Below, piece by piece: positions 1 to 5,495 of a stretch of 8,387 nucleotides of DNA. Every line of letters starts with the position of its first letter. Within the stretch, counting starts at the first letter, position 1. Source of the stretch: Candidatus Altimarinota bacterium (GTDB lineage: Bacteria; Patescibacteriota; Gracilibacteria; Absconditabacterales; Absconditicoccaceae); the NCBI GenBank assembly GCA_027013285.1, contig JALUXR010000043.1:1-8387 (forward strand). Reading direction: 5' to 3'. The notes under the pieces were generated by a model. That model did not search any database. It was not told the origin of the DNA and was given only the letters and a program-made list of their open reading frames with translations. The position numbers were made by a program, and so were the translations under genes.

Positions 1-30
1 AAAAAAAGACCTTTTGAATATTCAAGGGTC
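1..30 (-). terminator. Intrinsic terminator closing the atpBEFH operon
   Basis: On the minus strand a hairpin with GACC/GGTC at its base and the self-complementary core TTGAATATTCAA lies at 30-8, with one or two unpaired bases between the two stem parts. It is followed by a run of seven T at 7-1. It begins directly after the TAA stop of the delta-like gene (33-31). Its position implies that the F0 gene cluster ends here instead of continuing into atpA. The window edge prevents seeing what lies beyond. Confidence 0.75.
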
Positions 31-444
31 TTACATTCATAATACTTTTTTTACATCATCTAATATAAATCTTTTGTATATTTTGTTATCTGCTGATTTA
101 ATATATAATCAGGCATCATTATCTATATTTTCTATAATTTTATCTCAATGTTGAGTTAATTCTATTTGATTTAATCACTTTCATAATTTTATATCAAATA
201 TATTGAATCAACTTTTTTGGATAGCATACATAAGCAATTCATACAAATCTTTTTTTGAGTATTTTTCTTCTTTACAGAATTTTAATACTTCTCATAGTTG
301 AGTATCTATATTAGATATTTGATCTATGTAATTATAGATATTATTTCAATATAAAGAAAAAAAGTGATGTAAAATATATAAATATTCAACTACTTTTTTT
401 TCTTCTTTTAAATACTCAATTAATCAACTATATATTGTATTCAT
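31..444 (-). CDS. atpH: F-type ATP synthase delta subunit (short, divergent)
   Basis: This gene encodes 137 residues when TGA is read as Gly and stops at TAA. It is probably the delta subunit, which ties the peripheral stalk (b) to the top of F1. The call rests mainly on position: it is the fourth gene after a, c and b, starting 10 bases after the atpF stop. The N-terminus (IYSGLIEYLKEEKK) resembles the delta N-terminal helix. The C-terminus (AGLYIKSADNKIYKR, then a terminal helix) resembles the usual delta ending in which a Gly-rich strand precedes D-x-S and a last helix. At 137 residues it is well below the usual roughly 175-180, so the middle is shortened. All nine glycines are TGA. No Shine-Dalgarno is visible. 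Primary sequence alone would not prove the family. Confidence 0.72.
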
Positions 445-454
445 TTAAATTAAT

Positions 455-937
455 CTATTTTTTTAAAACAACTTTATCTGTATATTGTTTAATAAATCCT
501 TCATTTCATCAAACAAGTTTTTCATATACTGTATATATTCATTTTTTAACAGATTTCTCCCATTCTTTTTCTAATTCTTCTTTATCTGATTTAATTTGTT
601 GTTCTCATTTTTGAATTATAGCATTTTTTTCTCTTTCTGCTTGTTCTAATATAGATTTTCTTTTTTGTTCTGCTTCTTGTTTAGACTCTTCAATAAGTTT
701 ATTTTTATGAATTAGTCATTCTTCTATAATAGATTTTTTTTCTCTTTCTGCTTCTTCTAATTTCTTTTTTAAAATCTCATCTGCATTTTTAAGCTCATTT
801 AACATTTTTTTTCTTTTTTCTACAGCTTCTACTATAGGTCAAGCAAAAAACATTTTAAATACAACAAAAAATATTATCAGATTTAATAATTGAATTCACA
901 TATTCAATATAATTGTTCAATTAGTAACATGTTCCAT
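455..937 (-). CDS. atpF: F-type ATP synthase subunit b
   Basis: Subunit b forms the peripheral stalk of the ATP synthase, anchored in the cytoplasmic membrane and holding F1 static against the rotating c-ring. The 160-residue protein has one N-terminal membrane helix at about 9-32, then the AGPIVEAVEKRKK turn typical of subunit b. A long, highly charged Glu/Lys/Gln helix at about 36-140 is expected to dimerise as a coiled coil. Length matches the family (about 155-170). It lies between atpE (31-base gap) and the delta-like gene (10-base gap), the standard order. The start at 937 places the membrane helix correctly; a second ATG at 930 would not encode this frame. Eight of nine glycines are TGA. 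The stop is TAG. Confidence 0.94.
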
Positions 938-968
938 AATTAAATTGTTTTATTTTGTTGTAAATATA

Positions 969-1184
969 CTATTTATTTATTAACATAAATGCTATTACTA
1001 AAGCATAAATAGAAGTAGCTTCAGCTAAAGCCATACCTAAAATAGCATAAACCATAGCTTTACCAGATACTTGTGGATTTCTTGCTAAAGCATCTAACAA
1101 TCATTTACCAACAAGACCAATACCAATACCTCAACCAATTACACCAACAGCAGCTATACCAGCACCTAACAAATTTGCATCCAT
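969..1184 (-). CDS. atpE: F-type ATP synthase subunit c (c-ring)
   Basis: Subunit c forms the rotating membrane ring that carries the coupling ions. The 71-residue protein has two membrane helices joined by the polar loop ARNP (residues 34-37). The first helix carries the Gly-rich packing stretch GGGIGIG, and the ion-binding carboxylate is Glu55 in MALAEATSIY. Length and layout are typical of bacterial c subunits. Aligned to Na+-binding c subunits, the ligand positions Q32 and S66 (Ilyobacter numbering) are Ile22 and Ala56, so proton coupling is the more likely reading. Glycine use is unlike its neighbours: 10 GGT and only 2 TGA, probably because the protein is made in many copies. The stop is TAG. 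No Shine-Dalgarno precedes the start. Confidence 0.98.
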
Positions 1185-1220
1185 TTTAATTTTTAAATTT
1201 AATAATATAAATAATTTTTC

Positions 1221-2012
1221 TTAATGACTTTCTTCAGCCATCTTGAAATATATTAACACTAACAGTGAAAATACAAATGCTTGTAAAAATCACACTAATA
1301 ATTCCATAATAAATACAACTAAAGGAGCTATTAGAGGGACTTTAGCAGCATATATAGTAGCAGTAACTACTAATCATAAAAGTACTGCTCATGCAAATAT
1401 ATTTCAAAACAACCTCAGAGTCAACGAAAGCATTTTAGTGAATTCTCATACAAATTCAAGGAAACCTATAAATAATCATAATGCTATATCTAATATTTTC
1501 ACAACAAGCCATATTATAAATTTTAAAGGATTCTTAAAACTAGGCATAGAAGGACTTATTCCTACACCATTTTTGGGTATATATCTTTCAAGAAAATGTA
1601 ATCAATTGTTTTTAAATCAATATACTAACGACCATAATACACCAAATATTGCTAATATAGCATTAAAATATACATCTGTAGTTACAGGTCTAAAATTATG
1701 CTCTAAAAATGGATTTACAGAAGAAAACATATCTAAAAATAAACCAAATAGATTATTCCAAAGTATATATATGAATAAAAATAAAACATATGTTTTCACA
1801 GAAGTTGGTATTTTATCAGATACTGTTCAGAAAAAATCATCCATAGCTTCAATTAACATATCTATACTTGCTACTATAAAGTTGCTTTCATTTTTTGATT
1901 TTAAAATATTATAAATCCATATAAATATTAAGAAAATTACAAGAGATAATAAAGAAGTCAACAATGTTTGCGATAATTCTAATCAAAATAAGTTTATATA
2001 CTCTGGAAACAT
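1221..2012 (-). CDS. atpB: F-type ATP synthase subunit a
   Basis: Subunit a is the static membrane channel that passes ions to and from the c-ring. The 263-residue protein has the hallmark helix FTKMLSLTLRLFGNIFAG (residues 191-208), with the essential Arg at 200 (E. coli aR210). The C-terminal helix contains GFLQAFVFSLLVLIYF, whose Gln244 matches E. coli aQ252. The position equivalent to E. coli aGlu219 is Ala. Several further hydrophobic segments (about 18-37, 73-95, 115-133, 164-186, 209-235) fit the expected topology. It is the first gene of the operon, downstream of a promoter at 2051-2078, with atpE 36 bases after its stop. Ten of 15 glycines are TGA, including both in LFGNIFAG. The stop is TAA. 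Confidence 0.97.
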
Positions 2013-2050
2013 AAATTTTTTAAATAAGTTAATTAAATAATTTAATTGTA

Positions 2051-2078
2051 TATATACTTTTTTAAAGTTTTATTTCAA
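2051..2078 (-). promoter_or_regulatory. Promoter of the atpBEFH operon
   Basis: On the minus strand TTGAAA (2078-2073) is followed by 16 bases and TATATA (2056-2051). This predicts a transcript start near 2044 and a leader of roughly 30 bases before the atpB ATG at 2012. The same hexamer layout precedes two other genes in the window. Confidence 0.6.
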
Positions 2079-2110
2079 TATTAATGTGTAATAATATTGT
2101 TTTTTAATAT

Positions 2111-2137
2111 AAAAAAGAAGTAATTATCTACTTCTTT
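2111..2137 (-). terminator. Intrinsic terminator of the glycoside hydrolase gene
   Basis: On the minus strand a perfect 9-bp stem, AAAGAAGTA (2137-2129) with TACTTCTTT (2122-2114), encloses a six-base loop and runs into a T tract. The last sense codons and the TAG stop (2130-2128) form part of the 5' arm, so termination is built into the gene end. It separates this gene from the atp operon promoter about 35 bases downstream. Confidence 0.75.
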
Positions 2138-3714
2138 CATGTGTTAATAATACTATCAATTACTTTTAATCTATCCATTCTCCATATATTTTTCTCACTA
2201 TCATAAAATTGTTGATCTGCATTTATATCATTTGGTATTTGATATTTTTTAAGTAAAGATTCAAAATAAGTTGAAAAAGAAACTTGTTCTGGAATAGAAT
2301 AATTATTATTTCATCCATCATTTGTATGATTATAATTTCAAGGCATCCAAGCTCCAAACCAAATTTTTATTCAAGTTTGTTTTTGCCAATTAACTGCTAT
2401 TTTGAGTTTATTTTCTATTTTTTCTCTTTCTTCTGTTGTTCAAGTTCCATTCCAAGTAAGTCTTTTTCATGTGCTATTTGTTTTTCTAAATGGTCCTGCT
2501 GCTAGAAAATGAAATTCTGCCATAAGATATTTATCATTCAATTTTTGAAAAGTTGAAGTTAAATCTTGTAAATATTCTGGATTTGCTAGATGATTTGGAG
2601 CTAAGAAAATAATCCTATTTTTATTGTTTCATAATATATTTCTAATCATAGGAACAATAGTTTCATAATATTTGTATAACATTTCAGGAGATTTTTTTAG
2701 ATTTTTTCAAGGTTCTATCATTAAATCAAAAGATACTTTGTAAGATTCGTTTTTTAAACTGTTTGCAACTTCTTTCCAAATTTCTAAAGTTTGTTTTAAG
2801 TGTTGTTCATCTGGATTATTTTTAAAGTCTGCTGCATCAAAAGCAACTACAGGAACTAATCAAACTTTTAAACTATCGTCTACTACTTTTTTAAGTTGAG
2901 ATACATTTACTTTTGAATTAAACCTAATTCTTACATTATCAAATCATTTTGCTTTAAAATCTTGAGGCCATTTGGAAGTATAGTTTTTGATTTCTTTTGG
3001 AAATAAGCTCCAATTTACATCAATTCACAATCATAATATTTTTTGATAATTTGTTGGTGTGATTATTTCTTGATTTCATGTATTATTAATGCTACATTTT
3101 TCTTCCCAAGGTCTTATACACTTATTTTTGCTTGCACACCAAGAATATCACGCACTTCAGATACATCAGTGTTTATCTCTGTCTCATCAAACAATTTCTG
3201 AAGTTTTAATTTTACATTCTCATGAATAAGCTATTTTATATCAAGCTTTGTGGGCCATACAAGTATTTGAAAAAGTTTTATAAATTCAATTATTAGGACA
3301 AGGAGCTTTGATACATCTAATACTATTTTCTTTTACAATAGCACAAACTGGTGCATATTCCATAGTACAAAATATGTTTTTTTTGTCTAATTTTCAATAA
3401 TATTTAATTTTATAAATAAATATTTTTTGACTAATTTTATATTCTAAATATTTTAATGCATTGATAATCGTTGTTTTATGAATAGTTGGAATAATTTTAT
3501 CAATTTTTTTATTTATATTTATAAGTTTTTTAGTTCTATTTTCTAAATTATATTTTTTTTCTAATTTTAGATAAAATTTATTTAATACACTGTCTATTTT
3601 TTGTTTTAAAGAATTAGTAATTTGATAATTTCAAATATTATTATTTTGAGCATAAGATAAATTTAATCCAAAACTTGTTATGATAATTCCAACTATTAAT
3701 ATAATCTTTTTCAT
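2128..3714 (-). CDS. Secreted GH5-like glycoside hydrolase with Kazal-like and Cys-rich domains
   Basis: This 528-residue protein begins with a signal peptide (about 1-22, cleavage likely after SYA). A charged helical region covers about 30-110. A Kazal-like domain follows at 116-167, with six Cys (116, 124, 134, 139, 152, 167) in the pattern CTMEYAPVC...TFSNTCMA...GEC. A second small domain at 176-207 has four Cys and the core GCIGSAGYSWC. Residues about 222-528 look like a cellulase-type TIM barrel (GH5 clan): VRIRF on an early strand, Glu334 (IEP) as candidate acid/base, Glu400 in MAEFHFLAAGP as candidate nucleophile, and IWFGAWMPGNYN near the last strand. The substrate cannot be told from sequence, and a beta-glucan or other beta-linked glycan is only a guess. 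The Cys domains imply folding outside the cytoplasm. 23 of 29 glycines are TGA. The stop is TAG. It has its own promoter and terminator, so it appears monocistronic. Confidence 0.83.
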
Positions 3715-3748
3715 TGTTTTATTTTTAATAATATAAAATTGTATTTGT

Positions 3749-3776
3749 ATTATACTTTTTTTATGTTAAATTACAG
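3749..3776 (-). promoter_or_regulatory. Probable promoter of the glycoside hydrolase gene
   Basis: A perfect TATAAT lies on the minus strand at 3754-3749. At a 16-base spacing the upstream hexamer is CTGTAA (3776-3771), which matches TTGAAA at four of six positions. A leader of roughly 30 bases would result. The rest of the 3715-3822 intergenic stretch should also hold the plus-strand promoter of the pseudouridine synthase gene, but I see no clear one. TATACT at 3751-3756, overlapping this -10 on the other strand, is the best candidate. Confidence 0.5.
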
Positions 3777-3822
3777 TAAAGAAAATTAAAAAATTATTTA
3801 CATTATTTTTACAAACTATATT

Positions 3823-4488
3823 ATGATTATTAAATTACAGAATTTATTACAAAACTATAAGATTCGGAATGATGAAATATTTATTTTAGAAGATAAAAAT
3901 TATTATTATTTTTGGAAAAAACCATGATTAGCTTCAAGTTGGGGAGAAAATGAATCTATTTTAGATTTAATTAGAAAATGAGAAGTTTTGAAAAATCAAA
4001 AGAATATTTTTTCTGAAGAGGAGGAATATTGATTACTGAATAGACTTGATAATGATACATCTTGATTTGTATATTTTGCAAAAAATAATGAAATTAAAGA
4101 AAAATATAAAGATTTGCAAAAAGAAAATGAGATAGAAAAAACTTATTATGCAGTAGTTAATTGAAAATTTTCTTATGATAACACAATTGTATCATATCCG
4201 ATTATGCATAAAAATAAATCAAAGATGATAGCTATCAAAGATGAGAAAGATATTAAAAAGGGTAGATGAAAACAATTATCTGTAGAAACGAAAATAAAAA
4301 AAATAAGATATGATAAACAGCTTGATTTAAGCTATCTTGAGGTTCATATCTTAAAGTGAGTAAGGCACCAAATTAGGGTGCACTTATCAAGTATTTGATT
4401 TCCTATAGTTTGAGATAAACTTTATTGAGGAAAAGAAAATGGTATTTTATGATTATTTAGTGTGTGAATGAACCTGAAAAATTTTTAG
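3823..4488 (+). CDS. RluA-family RNA pseudouridine synthase
   Basis: This enzyme isomerises a specific uridine in rRNA or tRNA to pseudouridine. The 221-residue protein has the catalytic motif LLNRLDNDTSGFVYFAK with Asp76 as the presumed catalytic residue. The usual His of HRLD is Asn73. The second family motif is GVRHQIRVHLSSIGFPIVGD (179-198, then KLYGG), where the usual GRTHQ is GVRHQ. KKPG at 32-35 matches the early KP-GL element. There is no N-terminal S4 domain, and the C-terminus is short, so it is nearer RluA-type than RluC/D. The exact target is not predictable. Twelve of 16 glycines are TGA. Codon 15 is CGG, one of only two CGN codons in the window. The last 32 bases overlap the oppositely oriented membrane protein gene. 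The start follows TATATT directly and has no ribosome binding site, so the leader is unclear. Confidence 0.92.
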
Positions 4489-5356
4489 TTAAGTCAAATA
4501 CTATCACGATAAATAAGAAAATTATAAATATTCATAAAAATACATTCCTGATAATATTTTTAGATTTTTTCATAGCTTCTTCGTTTCATCTTGATGTGAT
4601 AAGTAAAAATCAAGCATAAATTAAAACTAGTATTATAAGAACTCATAATATCCAACCTAAAATTTTTCCTGCTCAAGTTATAAAATCTGAACCAGAAGAT
4701 ACAAATGAATTTGATTGAGCAATATAATAAATATAGTCTAAAACTTTAATAGCAATTAATGCTAAAATTATGTTTAAAACTCAGGTTCTAGCTGTTTTAA
4801 CTTTATCTTCTTTTTCTTGAGCTTGCATCATTTTAAATCAGTAATATACCATCATAATAAATGCAATATAGTATGCAGCAGATTTAAAGAATATTAAAAT
4901 ACTTCAGATAATTCAATTTTGTGTTCCTATGACTGTGCTTGAAGCAGTAGTTGTGTCTCCTCAAACATTAAGGACAGATCATAATAACCATATCGAACCG
5001 AATATTAGGAAGGCTCAGTAAAATAAATATAAAAGATTTGATTTTGCTTTTTTTAATTCTCCATCATCGTCAGCATTCAAAACAAATAATGCTCAAGCCC
5101 ATAAGAAAAAAACAAATAATAATCAGACAGAAATATCTCTTAATTTATTCCAGATAATTCATCCTCAAGAAGATGAAGGAAAAAATAAGTTCATAATATT
5201 TTTTTTAAGTGTATTGTTTTTATTTATTGATCATGATAATCAATTATTATAACCAAAATCATTAGTTTTTATACCTTCAAATGAAGGGGCAGCAAAAGAA
5301 ACTGTAAAAAATAATGTTATTCATAAAAACATACTTAATAATATTTTTTTTATCAT
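4457..5356 (-). CDS. Membrane protein with three VirB2/T4SS-pilin-like hairpins
   Basis: This 299-residue protein has an N-terminal signal peptide (about 1-23, SFAA) and six further membrane helices arranged as three two-helix units. Each unit reads: hydrophobic helix, an aromatic or Ala before a Gly (WAG88, YYG173, YAG249), a charged loop of about 15 residues ending in Lys/Arg-rich KKAK / KTAR / KKSK, then a second helix. The distance from the Gly to the Ala/Ser in the basic motif is 16 residues in all three. This hairpin layout is that of the TrbC/VirB2 pilins and T4SS-pilin proteins common in Patescibacteria, which normally carry one unit in about 100 residues. It may form an envelope or secretion-channel component, but the function is inferred. 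19 of 30 glycines are TGA. The stop is TAA. Transcription starts from a strong promoter divergent from valS. Confidence 0.75.
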
Positions 5357-5393
5357 AATTTTAGATTATTTAATATTAAATTATTATTTAAAG

Positions 5394-5421
5394 ATTATAA
5401 AAAAAAATAATAATATTTCAA
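5394..5421 (-). promoter_or_regulatory. Promoter of the pilin-like membrane protein gene
   Basis: On the minus strand TTGAAA (5421-5416), 16 bases and a perfect TATAAT (5399-5394) form the best promoter in the window. The leader to the ATG at 5356 would be about 30 bases. It faces away from the valS promoter, with the two -35 hexamers 14 bases apart. Confidence 0.7.
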
Positions 5422-5435
5422 TTTTAAAAAATATA

Positions 5436-5463
5436 TTGAAAACATAGTAAAACTTTATATATT
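5436..5463 (+). promoter_or_regulatory. Promoter of valS
   Basis: TTGAAA (5436-5441), 16 bases and TATATT (5458-5463) precede valS, giving a predicted leader of about 25 bases. I see no T-box antiterminator, and the leader is too short to hold one, so no tRNA-sensing control is evident. Confidence 0.6.
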
Positions 5464-5495
5464 TACAGAAATAATTTATTTTTTTATTTGTAAGA

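Noticed and set aside
1617..1799. Minus-strand frame of 60 residues
   Set aside because: It is an internal piece of atpB bounded by TGA codons that encode glycine or lie upstream in frame; it is not a separate gene.
1243..1914. Open frame of 223 residues on the plus strand
   Set aside because: It is antisense to atpB, whose frame shows conserved subunit a motifs. The product is Asn/Ile/Thr-rich with no recognisable domain and exists only because atpB's TGA codons appear as TCA on this strand.
2284..2505. Plus-strand frame of 73 residues
   Set aside because: It lies antisense to the conserved GH5-like domain and is Ser/Phe/Cys-rich low-complexity translation with no start signal.
3797..3822. 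TTTACA with TATATT as a promoter for the pseudouridine synthase
   Set aside because: Spacing is only 14 bases and the -10 would abut the ATG, placing the transcript start inside the gene unless translation begins later. No better in-frame start is seen.
4477..4486. AAAAATTTTT palindrome at the end of the pseudouridine synthase as a terminator
   Set aside because: It is an A/T-only palindrome of 10 bases with no GC stem and no following T run, expected by chance at this base composition.
5357..5495. Search for a tRNA, T-box or small RNA in the pilin-valS intergenic region
   Set aside because: The stretch is almost pure A/T with no cloverleaf, T-box bulge or GC-bearing stem; only the two divergent promoters are supported.
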